A stretch of 64,000 nucleotides of DNA from an uncultured Tateyamaria sp. (GCF_947503385.1 NZ_CANNDO010000004.1:186001-250000), one strand, 5' to 3'; shown: positions 1-9,468, counted from the first letter of the stretch. A program made the numbers and translations. The notes: a model not told the origin generated them from the letters alone.

Positions 1-119
1 CATGTGGCATCCCCCAAGGCCAGAATACGCCCGTCCCGCACTGCAACATGCGTCGCCTCGGGCACCGTTGGGTCCATGGTAACGATTGTTTTTGCTTGAA
101 AAACCGTAATGTCAGACAT
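1..119 (-). CDS. Amidohydrolase family protein, N-terminal fragment
   Basis: Only the first 39 or so codons are inside the window; the gene runs off the left edge. The reading MSDITVFQAKTIVTMDP followed by VAVRDGRILALGDA is the usual opening of YtcJ-like or cytosine-deaminase-like amidohydrolases, where a small beta domain precedes the metal-binding barrel. No catalytic residues are visible. It lies directly downstream of the LysR gene on the same strand (78-bp gap), so it may be co-transcribed with it or share in the same catabolic function. The substrate cannot be told from this piece. Confidence 0.6.
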   Translation of the reverse strand, partial: MSDITVFQAKTIVTMDPTVPEATHVAVRDGRILALGDAT

Positions 120-197
120 GCAGACCCCCGCTGTAGTACACCTCTAGGCCTACAGCAGATAGCGACAAAGACAACTCGTTTTGGCCGCGGACCGTGC

Positions 198-1100
198 TTA
201 GGTTGGGTGCTGCGGCGCGGGCAGCGCCTGCAAGTAGTCGACGAAATGCCGGGTGGGTCCCACCACGTGATCGCGCCGCCAGATCGCCGATGTGATCAGC
301 CGTTCGGTCACATCCTCAATCGGGACAACCACAAGGCCCGGTGCCAGCGCGCTGCACACGTCTTCGGTCAGAACGGTCACCCCCATGCCGCAGGACACAA
401 GACCAAGGATACCTGCGGTGTTGAACGCCTCCTGCACGATGCGCGGGACAAAGCCCGCGCGGCGGCACAGGGGGATCAGGTAGTCATAAAAATGCTGCCA
501 GTCAGTGGAATTCCCGTGCACGAAATCCTCGTCCGCCAGATCGGCCAGACAAATGGCATCGCGTTCAGCAAAGGGATGGCTGTCCGCGCAGACACAGACA
601 AAACGTTCCGATTGCACCGGGTGCTGGTCATAGCCGTCCTTGCTGACCGGGCCGGTGACAAACCCGATGTCCAGCTTGCCCTCGGCCAGCCGGTGCATCT
701 GGGTCAGCGTCACGCCGTGTTGCGGCTTGAGCGTGATTTGCGGCTGGCGCTCCTGAAAATCCTTGAGCAGCGTCGGCAAGGGACCGGCAATCGCGAAATC
801 CGTGTACCCGATGCGCAAAGAGCCAATCCGCCCGTCATGGGCGCTGCGCACCTCTTCGGTGGCGCGCTCCATCAGGCTGAGAATCTCATAGGCCCGCCCA
901 AGGAATGCGCGCCCTGCGGGCGTAATCTGGACGTTCCTGTTGGACCGGATGAACAGCGCCACGCCCAGTTCCGTCTCCAGCGCCTGAATGGCGCGGCTCA
1001 GTGCGGGCTGGGCAATGCCAAGCCTGTCCGCAGCCCGGCGAAAATGCAGGTCTTCGGCGGTGGCGACAAAGTAGCGGACAAGGCGAAGATCGGTGCGCAT
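198..1100 (-). CDS. LysR-family transcriptional regulator
   Basis: 300 residues, the normal LysR length. Residues 1-60 form the winged helix-turn-helix (LRLVRYFVATAEDLHFRRAA, then QPALSRAIQALE and LGVALFIR). Residues 90-295 are the periplasmic-binding-protein-like effector domain. It is divergent from the TRAP transporter genes, with a 102-bp shared intergenic region that carries a perfect inverted repeat. By family rule it probably autoregulates and activates the transporter and deacylase genes in response to their substrate. The effector is unknown. The ATG start fits the HTH alignment. Confidence 0.9.
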   Translation of the reverse strand: MRTDLRLVRYFVATAEDLHFRRAADRLGIAQPALSRAIQALETELGVALFIRSNRNVQITPAGRAFLGRAYEILSLMERATEEVRSAHDGRIGSLRIGYTDFAIAGPLPTLLKDFQERQPQITLKPQHGVTLTQMHRLAEGKLDIGFVTGPVSKDGYDQHPVQSERFVCVCADSHPFAERDAICLADLADEDFVHGNSTDWQHFYDYLIPLCRRAGFVPRIVQEAFNTAGILGLVSCGMGVTVLTEDVCSALAPGLVVVPIEDVTERLITSAIWRRDHVVGPTRHFVDYLQALPAPQHPT

Positions 1101-1113
1101 GATGCCGTTTCGG

Positions 1114-1136
1114 TATCAAAATTGTTACATTTGATA
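1114..1136. promoter_or_regulatory. LysR-type operator, perfect inverted repeat
   Basis: TATCAAA (1114-1120), nine spacer bases, TTTGATA (1130-1136): the arms are exact reverse complements. The site is 14 bp upstream of the LysR start and 66 bp upstream of dctP. Size, spacing and AT-rich centre match the ATC-N9-GAT form of LysR boxes. The role as binding site is inferred. Confidence 0.65.
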
Positions 1137-1202
1137 TTATGCCGATCCGATTCCCCATGCAAAGCTGAAAGAAAAAACAGATGGACAACAAGGAGAGACA
1201 AC

Positions 1203-2195
1203 ATGGGATTTCAGATAAAGACTGCCGTGGCAGCACTGGCACTGGCGACAGCCACCACAGCCGTTTCGGCGCAGGACATCACAATGAATGTGGGTTTTGG
1301 CGCGCCTGAGGATTCGCTTTATGGTCGGTTCGGCGCGATTTTCGAAGAGATGGCCGAAGAGTACACCGGCGGGTCCGTCGATGTGCGTCTGCGCTGCTGC
1401 AACCAAATCGCGACCGAGGACGAAGGGTTCCGCGCCATGCAGCTGGGCACGGTCGACGGCTTTTTCATCACAGCCAACAACGTGTCGCCGCACTGGCCGC
1501 TGATGGATGTGACCGTGCTGCCCTATATCTTCCAGAACACCGACCACCTCGCACGGGTTGTGGATGGCGAAGTGGGCGATTTCATCCGCTCGCAACTGCT
1601 GGCCGACACCGGTGTGCATCTTCTGAGCTTTGGTCCGGCGCTTTATCGAGACTTCTACAACTCGGTCCGTCCGGTGAACACGATGGCCGACATGGACGGC
1701 CTCAAAATCCGCACACCGAACAACGCGGTGATGCTGGCCACGTTCGAGGCATTTGGCGCAAACCCCGTGCCGCTGGCATGGTCGGAAACGCCCACCGCGC
1801 TGCAAACAGGCACCGTGGACGGCGGCGACAATGGCACGTCCTTTATCCGCGACATGAGCTTTTATGAGTTCATGCCAAACCTCGTCATCCTCGAACATTT
1901 CGTGTCGATGGCGCCGCTCTTTGCCTCCTCCAGCTTTATGGACCGGCTCAGCGATGAACAGCGCGAGCAGATCATGCGCGCCGCCGTCGATGCGGGCAAC
2001 AAGTTCAGCGAAGAGGTCCGCACAGAGACCGAAGAAGTGCGCCAATGGCTGGTCGCCGAAGGTGGGATGACCCGCACGGACCCTGACCGCGCCGACTTTA
2101 TCGCGGCCGCACAGACCGTGCAGCAAGCCGTGGCCGAAGAACGCGGGCAGGAGTTTGTGGACCTCGTTAACATGATCAACGCCGCAGCCGAGTAA
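1203..2195 (+). CDS. dctP: TRAP transporter solute-binding protein (DctP family)
   Basis: 330 residues with a Sec signal peptide (KTAVAALALATATTAVSA, cleavage near residue 22). The mature part has the DctP pattern: residues that track the solute path such as EGFRAMQLGTVDGFF, LKIRTPNN and an ETPTALQTGTVDG stretch typical of the ligand pocket. It captures a carboxylate-type solute in the periplasm and passes it to DctQM. The start at 1203 was chosen over upstream codons because AAGGAGAG lies seven bases before it and the signal peptide begins there. It heads a dctPQM-deacylase operon, so the ligand may be an N-acyl amino acid; that is inference from context. Confidence 0.9.
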   Translation: MGFQIKTAVAALALATATTAVSAQDITMNVGFGAPEDSLYGRFGAIFEEMAEEYTGGSVDVRLRCCNQIATEDEGFRAMQLGTVDGFFITANNVSPHWPLMDVTVLPYIFQNTDHLARVVDGEVGDFIRSQLLADTGVHLLSFGPALYRDFYNSVRPVNTMADMDGLKIRTPNNAVMLATFEAFGANPVPLAWSETPTALQTGTVDGGDNGTSFIRDMSFYEFMPNLVILEHFVSMAPLFASSSFMDRLSDEQREQIMRAAVDAGNKFSEEVRTETEEVRQWLVAEGGMTRTDPDRADFIAAAQTVQQAVAEERGQEFVDLVNMINAAAE

Positions 2196-2282
2196 GCCTG
2201 CGCATCCGAGCAACTGCCGGGGCCGTTTTGCTGGCCCCGGCCCGACCACCCGATCCCGACAGCGCACCCGAGGGGGACAACC

Positions 2283-2819
2283 ATGGCCGTGCTACGATGG
2301 CTCGAACGGCATTTCGAGGAAGCACTGTGTTGCACCGCCCTCGTGATCATCGCCGTTGCCGTGTTTTCGCAGGTGCTGGCCCGCTACGTGTTCGAAGTGG
2401 CGCTGCGCTGGACCGAAGAAACCGCTGCCATCTGCATGGTCTGGGCCGTCTACATGGGCGCGTCGCTATGCGTGCGCGAGCGGTTCCACATCCGCATCCT
2501 CGTCGCGGTCCAATCGCTGCCCACGGGGATGGGACGGATCGCGATTTTTCTCGCTGATCTCGCTTGGGCGGGGTTCTGCGTTTTGATGATCCGGGTCAGT
2601 TGGGATTACCTCGGCGTGCTGTGGAAATTCCCGTCGCGCAGTCCCAGCCTCGGGATCAACGAGTTTTATCCGCAGACCATTCTGGTCATCGGCTACGGGC
2701 TGATGCTGGCCCGGCTGATCCAGACCTATGTGATCTGGTATCGCAACGGGGCCGAAGGGTTGCCGGGGATGCTGGTCGAGGATGGCGACGCGGCCCCGGA
2801 TGAGGAGCATCTGTTTTGA
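2283..2819 (+). CDS. dctQ: TRAP transporter small permease (DctQ family)
   Basis: 178 residues with four predicted membrane segments, the DctQ size and topology (LVIIAVAVFSQVLARYVF near residue 20, then TEETAAICMVWAVYMGAS). The E-E and W residues after the first helix are typical of the family. It binds the large subunit DctM and is needed for transport. It lies 87 bp after dctP with GAGGGGGACAACC before the ATG, and its stop overlaps the TTG start of dctM by four bases. Confidence 0.88.
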   Translation: MAVLRWLERHFEEALCCTALVIIAVAVFSQVLARYVFEVALRWTEETAAICMVWAVYMGASLCVRERFHIRILVAVQSLPTGMGRIAIFLADLAWAGFCVLMIRVSWDYLGVLWKFPSRSPSLGINEFYPQTILVIGYGLMLARLIQTYVIWYRNGAEGLPGMLVEDGDAAPDEEHLF

Positions 2820-4111
2820 ATGAGCTTCTGATCCTGTCGATCTGCTTTGTCTTTCTGACGCTGATCGGCGTGCCGCTGTTTGCTGCTGTGGGCCTGACCA
2901 CCGCGCTGGCGCTGTTCCTGATCGACATCCCGTTTACCCTGCTGGCGCAGACCGGCTATAACAGCCTCACCCCCTTTCCCCTGCTCACCATCCCGCTTTT
3001 CGTGCTGGCCGGACGGCTGATGGAGACGGGTGGTATGGCCAACCGGATGATCGGCATCGCGACCAAGCTGGTGGGGGCCTATCGCGGGTCCATGGGGCTG
3101 GTCACAGTCTTTGCCTGTATGCTGTTCGGGGCACTCTCAGGCTCCGGGCCCGCCACGACGGCGGCCATCGGGTCGGCCACGGTGCCTGCAATGAAAAAGG
3201 ACGGCTATGACGTCCCCTTTGCCGCCGCAATCACCGCAAGTGCCGGCGCTCTGGGCAGCCTGATCCCGCCCTCGAACCTGATGATCATCTACGGGCTGGT
3301 CTCCGAAACCTCGATCCCGCGGCTGTTTCTCGCGGGGATCATCCCCGGCTTTGTCGTCACCACCCTGCTGATGATGACCACCTACATCATCGCGCGGCGG
3401 CGCGGCTACGGCGGGGGCGGCGATCCGTTCACATGGGGTCCGTTCCTGACCGCCGCGTGGGAGGGTAAATGGTCGATCGGCGCGCCTGTCCTGATCCTTG
3501 GCGGCATTTACGGCGGGGTCTTTACCCCGACCGAGGCGGCGGGCGTTGCGGTGTTCTACGCGCTTTTTGTGGGCCTGTTCATCTACCGCGAACTGACCCT
3601 GCGCAAGGTCCTGGAGGCGCTGCGGTTCACCGCCCTGTTGACCGGCATCCTGATCCTGCTGACGCCGACGCTGGCCTTTGGTCAGTTGACCGCCTTTTAC
3701 GATGTGCCCGCAGCCGTGCAATCCGGCATCACCGCCATCACCACCAGCCCGTTCCTTGTCCTGCTGCTGATCGGGATTTTCTACATCTTCATCGGCACGT
3801 TCATGGAAAGCCTCGCGCAGATCGTTCTGTTCACAGCCGTGTTCCTGCCGCTGGTCACGTCGCTGGGGATCGACCCGGTGCTGTTCGGCATCTTTACCGT
3901 GATCACCTGCGAGATCGGCTTTCTGACGCCGCCTCTGGGCGCGAACCTGACGATTGCATCGCGCATCTCGAAGATTTCGCTGGAACGTATCTCGGTCGCG
4001 GTGCTGCCCTTTATCGGGGCCTATATTCTGGGGATGATCATCCTGATCCTGTTCCCGGACCTGACACTGTTCCTGCCCAATTGGGTCTACGGGCCCGCAT
4101 CCGTGAGGTGA
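2816..4111 (+). CDS. dctM: TRAP transporter large permease (DctM family)
   Basis: 431 residues, about twelve hydrophobic segments. This is the ion-coupled transport subunit. Family features: MNELLILSICFVFLTLIGVP at the N-terminus, LFGALSGSGPATTAAIGS (residues ~100-120) and SLIPPSNLMIIYG. The start is TTG at 2816, which overlaps the dctQ stop codon; the next ATG is out of frame, and TTG gives the normal DctM N-terminus. Translational coupling to dctQ is likely. Confidence 0.9.
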   Translation: MNELLILSICFVFLTLIGVPLFAAVGLTTALALFLIDIPFTLLAQTGYNSLTPFPLLTIPLFVLAGRLMETGGMANRMIGIATKLVGAYRGSMGLVTVFACMLFGALSGSGPATTAAIGSATVPAMKKDGYDVPFAAAITASAGALGSLIPPSNLMIIYGLVSETSIPRLFLAGIIPGFVVTTLLMMTTYIIARRRGYGGGGDPFTWGPFLTAAWEGKWSIGAPVLILGGIYGGVFTPTEAAGVAVFYALFVGLFIYRELTLRKVLEALRFTALLTGILILLTPTLAFGQLTAFYDVPAAVQSGITAITTSPFLVLLLIGIFYIFIGTFMESLAQIVLFTAVFLPLVTSLGIDPVLFGIFTVITCEIGFLTPPLGANLTIASRISKISLERISVAVLPFIGAYILGMIILILFPDLTLFLPNWVYGPASVR

Positions 4112-4116
4112 CGCCC

Positions 4117-5721
4117 ATGTTCGACCTGATCCTGAAGGGTGGTGAGGTGCATGATGGCACAGGCTGTGCCGCGCAGGTCACGGATGTGGGCATCAAGGAC
4201 GGCATGATCGCCCATGTGGGCGAGATCAAACCAGACAGCGACGGCGAAGTGATTGACGTATCCGGCCTCGCCGTGTCGCCCGGCTTTGTCGACATGCACA
4301 CCCATTCGGATTTCACCCTGATCGCCGATGGCCGCGCCGAAAGCCAGGTGCATCAGGGGGTCACAACCGAAGTGATCGGCCAATGCGGCATCTCCTGCGC
4401 GCCGGTCTGTTCACACGCCGCGATCCGGCAGGTGTCCCCGTGGTTCACCGAACGGGCCAAGCACCGCAAATGGCTGGGGTTCGGCGAATATCTGGATGTG
4501 CTGGACGACACCGGGCTGGGTGTCAACGTCGTGGCCTTTGTCGGGCACGGCACCATCCACCGTGCGGTTCTGGGCGACGAGTTGCACGCAGGCGAGCCGG
4601 ACGACGTGGCCAAGATGGCCAAGTTCGTCGATCAGTGCATGGAGGAAGGTGCGGGCGGATTTTCGTCCGGCTTGGAGTATTTCCCCGGCATCCTCGCCGC
4701 CCCCGATCATCTGGTGCCCATGGTCGAGGTCGCGGCCAAATACGGGCGGCTTTATGCGACGCATGTGCGCAACCGCGACACCGAGTATGACCTTGGCTTT
4801 ACCGAAGCGATGAGCACGGCGCGTCAGGCGGGCGCGCGCCTCCAGATCAGTCACATCCAACCGAAATTCGGCGCGCCCGTGCACGCGATGGAACATACGC
4901 TCGAAATGATCGACGTGGCGCGCAACCATGATGGCGACATCGCCTTTGACGTGATCCCGCATGACTGGAACCACACGTTGATGGCCGCGATCCTGCCGAA
5001 ATGGGCGCAGGCCGGGGGGATCGACGATGTATTGAAACGGTTGGCGAACCCAGAATTGCGCGACCGGATCAAGGCCAACCCCAAGCCCATGTGGCTGATC
5101 GTCAAGGCGCGGCAGTGGAAGGATATCATTCTGCTGAACGCGACCGAGAACAAAGATCTCGTCGGTGCCAATTTCCAAGAGATCGGGCGGATGCGCGGCG
5201 TTGATCCCTATGACGCCGTGCTCGATATCTTGCTGGAGGAAGGCGAAAACCTGATGGCCACGATGTGGTCGTCCAAGAGCTTTCTGAATTCCGACATCGA
5301 CCTGTGCCTAGAACAGCCCGAATGCGCGGTGATCTCGGACACGGTGGCCATCGCCAATGACGGCATCCTGAGCGATCACATCGGATCATTGAGCGGGTAC
5401 GGCTGGGCCGCGCGGTTCCTGCAACACTATGTCCGCGACCGTCGGGTTCTAAGCCTGTCGCAAGCACTGGCCAAGATCACCTCGATCCCGGCAGAGCGTC
5501 TGGGCCTGAAAGGTCGCGGCAAGCTGCAAAAGGGGTATCACGCGGATATTTGCGTGTTCGACCCTGCGGCGATCACCAGCAATGCCACAGCCCGCCACCC
5601 GCGCCGCTATGCGTCCGGCATTGCCCACGTTCTGGTCAACGGCGCGATGTCGATGCGCAATGGCAAGCGGACAGAAATGAACAACGGCGTCGTGCTGCGC
5701 GAGTTTCAATCCGCCGGATAA
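4117..5721 (+). CDS. N-acyl-D-amino-acid deacylase / D-aminoacylase family amidohydrolase
   Basis: 534 residues. Metal-dependent amidohydrolase of the D-aminoacylase (DAN) family, which hydrolyses N-acyl-D-amino acids to the free amino acid. Visible motifs: a start of the type DLILKGGEVHDGTG, the metal motif HTHSD near residue 66, VTTEVIGQCGISCAPV (the family cysteine), ATHVRNRD and QISHIQPK. The C-terminal beta domain is present (KGYHADICVFDP). It follows dctM by five bases, so the TRAP system probably imports its substrate or a related compound. Dihydropyrimidinase-type or prolidase-like substrates are less likely given the motif set. Confidence 0.85.
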   Translation: MFDLILKGGEVHDGTGCAAQVTDVGIKDGMIAHVGEIKPDSDGEVIDVSGLAVSPGFVDMHTHSDFTLIADGRAESQVHQGVTTEVIGQCGISCAPVCSHAAIRQVSPWFTERAKHRKWLGFGEYLDVLDDTGLGVNVVAFVGHGTIHRAVLGDELHAGEPDDVAKMAKFVDQCMEEGAGGFSSGLEYFPGILAAPDHLVPMVEVAAKYGRLYATHVRNRDTEYDLGFTEAMSTARQAGARLQISHIQPKFGAPVHAMEHTLEMIDVARNHDGDIAFDVIPHDWNHTLMAAILPKWAQAGGIDDVLKRLANPELRDRIKANPKPMWLIVKARQWKDIILLNATENKDLVGANFQEIGRMRGVDPYDAVLDILLEEGENLMATMWSSKSFLNSDIDLCLEQPECAVISDTVAIANDGILSDHIGSLSGYGWAARFLQHYVRDRRVLSLSQALAKITSIPAERLGLKGRGKLQKGYHADICVFDPAAITSNATARHPRRYASGIAHVLVNGAMSMRNGKRTEMNNGVVLREFQSAG

Positions 5722-5756
5722 CGCGACACGTCAGAGCAGGGCATTCGGGAAAGATA

Positions 5757-5843
5757 TGGTGCGGCCGGCGAGACTCGAACTCGCACGAGTGTTACCTCAC
5801 AGCGACCTCAACGCTGCGCGTCTACCAATTCCGCCACGGCCGC
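5757..5843 (-). tRNA. tRNA-Leu (anticodon GAG)
   Basis: On the minus strand the 7-bp acceptor stem GCGGCCG/CGGCCGC, the D arm, an anticodon stem CAGCG/CGCTG with loop TTGAGGT, a long class II variable arm and the T loop GTTCGAGTC are all present, and the CCA end is encoded (5757-5759). The anticodon is GAG (bases 5809-5807), reading CUC/CUU codons. The long variable arm agrees with leucine. Confidence 0.96.
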
Positions 5844-5908
5844 AGACCTTGACTTGGTCCGTGGTCTTTAGCGTCGAACATCTGCAATGCCAAGCCTCAA
5901 AACCAAAG

Positions 5909-5937
5909 AAAAACCGGGGCCGTGACAGGCCCCGGTT
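5909..5937 (-). terminator. Rho-independent terminator
   Basis: On the minus strand a perfect 10-bp stem AACCGGGGCC/GGCCCCGGTT with a six-base loop, followed by five T's. It sits 25 bp after the stop codon of the peptidoglycan-binding protein and would end that transcript. Confidence 0.8.
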
Positions 5938-5961
5938 CGGGATGTCCGATTGTGCGTCGGA

Positions 5962-7323
5962 TCAATCGCTGATCACGAGGCCAAAGCTGGGCAGAGCCGA
6001 GGCTGGTTGCACCTGCGGCTGCGTGGCCACGGCGCTGGAATTTGTGCCCAGCGTCAGGGACGCTTTGCGCAGCAACTCCACCCGCTCGGGCTGACCGGGT
6101 GCGAACACGGCCGGTGCGCCGGCATCCACGGCTTTGAGCCCTTGGGCATACCAGACGCGGGCAACGTCCACCCGCTGCGAGGTGCCAAAGCCCTGCGCCA
6201 AGTGGTGGCCCATCAGCTCACCATATACGTGGTCGCCCATGGCAAAGAGCATCAGTGCCGAACCAAGTGCGACGTCCATGTCGTCCGTGCGGTAGCCGAC
6301 GCCCATGCAAATCTGTGCCGTCCCTTTCAGCTGTGCAGGCGACATGCCCGTGGTCAGGATGAACCCGGCCACGTCGCTGACGACTTCGGGTTGGGTTTTC
6401 AGCGCCAGAGCGGCCACATGCTGTTGCATCGCGGGGCCGAACTGTTGGCACTGCGCCGCGATCTGGTCAGAGGTAAAGCCCTGCACTTTGGCGATCATGT
6501 CTTCGGATTTGGCGATGGCGTAGGTCCGGGCCAGACAGAACTGTTCGTTCAGCGCCACGTTGGGGTCGGTCATCGACGCCGCGGTGGTAAAGCCGCCATT
6601 GGTGTTGGTCAGCAGCGACACGGTATTGCAATGGGACGCCAGAGACTGCGTGCCCCCCTGCCCGAGGAAATTGGGCAGCGCTGCGGACGCGGTTGTCGTC
6701 GTGGGTGCCGCCGGTGCCGCCGCAGCCGGGGCCGTCGGTGTCGCCACAACCGTTGTCGTGGTTGTCGTACCCACGGGTGCAACGGGTTGCGGGGCCACGA
6801 CGATTGTCGCACCCGGCTGTGCCACGGCTGTGCCACCGGCCATTTCCTGACGGTAGACCTTGAGCAGGCCGCGCGTGCCTTCGGGGTTTTGCGCGATCTG
6901 CTGGTTGACCGTGTAGCCACCCGCCTGCGCGCGGTTGTAGGAGGTGATCAGCAGGTTCTGTTCGAACGGGGTCAGCTGGCCCGTCGCCGGGTAGCCCATA
7001 TAGGCCTGATAGTTCGAAATCGCTGCGCGCGACTGGCGGCCCAACTGGCCGTCCACGCCCCCGGCGTTGAAGCCGAAATAGTTGAGCGACGCCTGAATGT
7101 TACGTCCCTCTTGGGTCGAAGGAATGCGCGGCTTGTATGTCTTTTTGGTGTAGGTGCGGGTGGTGGCACGCTTGCGCTGGTTTTGCTTTGTCGCTGCGTG
7201 GCCCACAATGCCACCGATAATGGCGCCTGCCACAAAGTCACCAGCGTCCGCTGCGACCTTGGTGGCCGGAATAACGGCCAGAGACAGTGCAACGGCTGAG
7301 GCGGTAATCGTCTTCGAAATCAT
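5962..7323 (-). CDS. Exported peptidoglycan-binding domain protein with glycine-zipper segment
   Basis: 453 residues. A signal peptide (residues 1-25, cut after VAADA) is followed by a glycine-zipper stretch GDFVAGAIIGGIVGHA and then a PG_binding_1 domain around residues 70-125 (IQASLNYFGFNAGGVDGQLG, AISNYQAYMGY). A low-complexity Ala/Thr/Pro linker (residues ~195-235) leads to a C-terminal region of unknown fold with several Cys and Met residues. It probably sits in the periplasm against the wall. A shorter paralogue is encoded at 13441. GGAGGG lies ahead of the start. The C-terminal half gives no recognised enzyme motif. Confidence 0.75.
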   Translation of the reverse strand: MISKTITASAVALSLAVIPATKVAADAGDFVAGAIIGGIVGHAATKQNQRKRATTRTYTKKTYKPRIPSTQEGRNIQASLNYFGFNAGGVDGQLGRQSRAAISNYQAYMGYPATGQLTPFEQNLLITSYNRAQAGGYTVNQQIAQNPEGTRGLLKVYRQEMAGGTAVAQPGATIVVAPQPVAPVGTTTTTTVVATPTAPAAAAPAAPTTTTASAALPNFLGQGGTQSLASHCNTVSLLTNTNGGFTTAASMTDPNVALNEQFCLARTYAIAKSEDMIAKVQGFTSDQIAAQCQQFGPAMQQHVAALALKTQPEVVSDVAGFILTTGMSPAQLKGTAQICMGVGYRTDDMDVALGSALMLFAMGDHVYGELMGHHLAQGFGTSQRVDVARVWYAQGLKAVDAGAPAVFAPGQPERVELLRKASLTLGTNSSAVATQPQVQPASALPSFGLVISD

Positions 7324-7434
7324 GAAATTCCCTCCGGGTTATGGGGAAGATCATACAAAACAAAGGGGATTCGCGAAGTCACAAATTCCATACCCGACCG
7401 TCAAACCTGCGCGTTCGCCAGGAAAAACATCCGT

Positions 7435-7920
7435 TCACGCCCGGATTCGCGGCGCGCGCCGGGACAGCGGCCAAAAGGCCCAGACCAACACCACCGCAAT
7501 AATCCCGTATCCCAGTTCCGGCATATTCGGGATCACGATATGCTGCGTGGTGCGCCCCGGCAGAAAGTTAAAGGCCCCGGCCAGCACGACACCGCGCACG
7601 TAAAGGTTTTGCATCACGTGCCGGTGCAGCGCGATATCGCGCCGCCAGATCGCCCGCATGGCAACGTAAATGCCATAGAGCGCATAGACAGACAGCAAGT
7701 GGATCGGGCTGAGCCCAAAGGACGTGAACGGGCTGGTGATCCCGAACGACACCAGAGCCGCGCCCGCCAGCGCGCTGACCCACACATATCCCAGCGTCTT
7801 GTGCAGCCTGTCCCGGCGGGGCCGCCACAGCACCAGCGGCCCCAGCACAAGCGCGGTCAGCGCCAGCGCCACATGGGTCTGCACAATCGGGGGGGCGCTC
7901 AAAAGCGGGTCAAATGTCAT
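7435..7920 (-). CDS. DUF2306-type membrane protein
   Basis: 161 residues with about four to five membrane segments. The spacing RDRLHKTLGYVWV, SPIHLLSVYALYGIYVAMRAI and ALHRHVMQNLYVRG is typical of DUF2306 integral membrane proteins, in which conserved His residues lie at the helix ends. Function is not known. ATG at 7920 was preferred over the upstream start because GGAG lies eight bases before it and the added residues look non-coding. The gene is on the same strand as the downstream peptidoglycan-binding gene, 111 bp away. Confidence 0.7.
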   Translation of the reverse strand: MTFDPLLSAPPIVQTHVALALTALVLGPLVLWRPRRDRLHKTLGYVWVSALAGAALVSFGITSPFTSFGLSPIHLLSVYALYGIYVAMRAIWRRDIALHRHVMQNLYVRGVVLAGAFNFLPGRTTQHIVIPNMPELGYGIIAVVLVWAFWPLSRRAPRIRA

Positions 7921-8033
7921 GGTCAGGTCTCCTTTCCGTGTGACGCTTGCCTGCACGCTGCGTCTCTGGCACGAACAAGAGTGGCGGGTGCCGCGCCCGC
8001 AACACGTACTGCGTCAAACGACAAGGAAACCGC

Positions 8034-8801
8034 GTGAACAACAGCCCCCTGCAACTCGCGATGCGTGAAATGCGCCGCGATTTTCAGCGCCCCGTTCTAT
8101 GGGTGGCGTTGGGCGGCGTGGGCCTTGTGCTGGCCTTTGCGGGCGCGTTCGGCACGGCAGACGTGCTGCGCCCGGTGCCGCTGGTTCTGTACTGGATAAG
8201 CGTGGTTATCCTGACCTATTGCGCGGGCGCGCTGACCGTGGGCACGCTGCGGCGCGCATTGCCATCGGCCTCGCGTTTCTTGCGGCTTTCGCTGACAGGA
8301 CTTGCCGTCGGGTTGGTCGTGATGTGCATCGTCGCCGCAGTGAATACCGCGCTCTTTGGGACAGGGTGGCTGACCGGTGGGGCGGCTATTCGCTTTGCCG
8401 TTAGCACGCTGGGCACGGCCTGTGTGGTGACAATAATCCTCGAATACGCCTTTGCAAATGCTGGCACACCGACGGTCCCTGAACACCCTGCCCTGTTGTC
8501 CCGTCTTCCGGTTGCAAAACGCGGACCGCTTCTGTCGCTCAGCGCAGTGGACCACTATGTTGAGGTGACGACCACCAAGGGCACCGAACTGGTCCTGATC
8601 CGCCTCGCCGATGCCATCGCCGAAACGCAGCCGACCATCGGCCTGCGCATCCACCGGTCGCATTGGATTGCGCGGGATCATGTGGCATCTGTCGCGCGCG
8701 GCTCCGGCAAGGCTACCGTGCGGCTGAGCGACGGGCGCACCCTGCCCGTCAGCCGATCCAACCTGCCGCGCCTCAAGGAGCATGGGCTGCTGCCCGACTG
8801 A
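8034..8801 (+). CDS. Membrane-bound LytTR-family DNA-binding regulator
   Basis: 255 residues. Residues ~18-150 contain four hydrophobic helices ([19 protein letters not shown], then others to ~150). Residues ~160-250 form a LytTR domain ([53 protein letters not shown]). Such proteins bind direct-repeat promoters and sense through the membrane part. The start is taken as GTG with AAGGA upstream; 29 earlier in-frame codons look non-coding. It ends four bases before lipB on the same strand. The target genes are unknown. Confidence 0.8.
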   Translation: MNNSPLQLAMREMRRDFQRPVLWVALGGVGLVLAFAGAFGTADVLRPVPLVLYWISVVILTYCAGALTVGTLRRALPSASRFLRLSLTGLAVGLVVMCIVAAVNTALFGTGWLTGGAAIRFAVSTLGTACVVTIILEYAFANAGTPTVPEHPALLSRLPVAKRGPLLSLSAVDHYVEVTTTKGTELVLIRLADAIAETQPTIGLRIHRSHWIARDHVASVARGSGKATVRLSDGRTLPVSRSNLPRLKEHGLLPD

Positions 8802-8805
8802 CCCC

Positions 8806-9468
8806 ATGACCAAAACGCCAGAATGGATCACCACGCCGGGCCTCACAGACTACCGCACCGCAGAGGCATGGATGGAAGCACGCGCTACGGCCATTGCCGC
8901 CGGAACGGCGCGCGAATGCATCTGGCTGGTGGAACATCCCCCGCTTTACACGGCAGGGACATCGGCAAAGCCAGCCGACCTGACCGATGCCGACCGCTTT
9001 CCCGTGCACAACACCCGGCGCGGCGGGCAATACACCTATCACGGTCCCGGACAGCGGGTGGCCTACACGATGCTGGACGTGGGCAAGCGCGGGCGCGATG
9101 TGCGCGCTTTTGTCCAAAATCTTGAGGCGTGGGTGATCGCGACCTTGGCCGAGTTCAACCTGCGCGGCGAAATCCGCCAAGGACGCGTCGGGGTCTGGGT
9201 CGCGCGTCCTGACAAGCCGCCATTGCCTGACGGCACCCCGGCCGAGGACAAGATCGCCGCCATCGGCATTCGCCTGCGCAAATGGGTCAGCTTTCATGGG
9301 CTGAGTATCAATGTCGAACCTGACTTGGGCCATTTCGATGGCATCGTCCCCTGCGGCATTGCCGAACATGGGGTGACCAGCCTTGTGGATCTTGGCCTAC
9401 CCGTTACCATGGATGACGTGGATGTCGCGCTGAGAAAGACATTTCTGCAAGTGTTTCCAGACACTTAA
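8806..9468 (+). CDS. lipB: Octanoyl-[acyl-carrier-protein]:protein N-octanoyltransferase (lipoate biosynthesis)
   Basis: 220 residues. LipB transfers octanoyl groups from ACP to apo-lipoyl domains in the cytoplasm; LipA then inserts sulfur. Signature motifs are all present: [22 protein letters not shown], the catalytic lysine in DKIAAIGIR (K149) and the catalytic cysteine in GIVPCGI (C183), with SFHGLSINV between. The start at 8806 is four bases after the LytTR stop. Confidence 0.95.
   Translation: MTKTPEWITTPGLTDYRTAEAWMEARATAIAAGTARECIWLVEHPPLYTAGTSAKPADLTDADRFPVHNTRRGGQYTYHGPGQRVAYTMLDVGKRGRDVRAFVQNLEAWVIATLAEFNLRGEIRQGRVGVWVARPDKPPLPDGTPAEDKIAAIGIRLRKWVSFHGLSINVEPDLGHFDGIVPCGIAEHGVTSLVDLGLPVTMDDVDVALRKTFLQVFPDT

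Noticed and set aside
1137-2267. Long minus-strand frame opposite dctP
   Set aside because: Shadow of the solute-binding protein gene; no motif in the reading.
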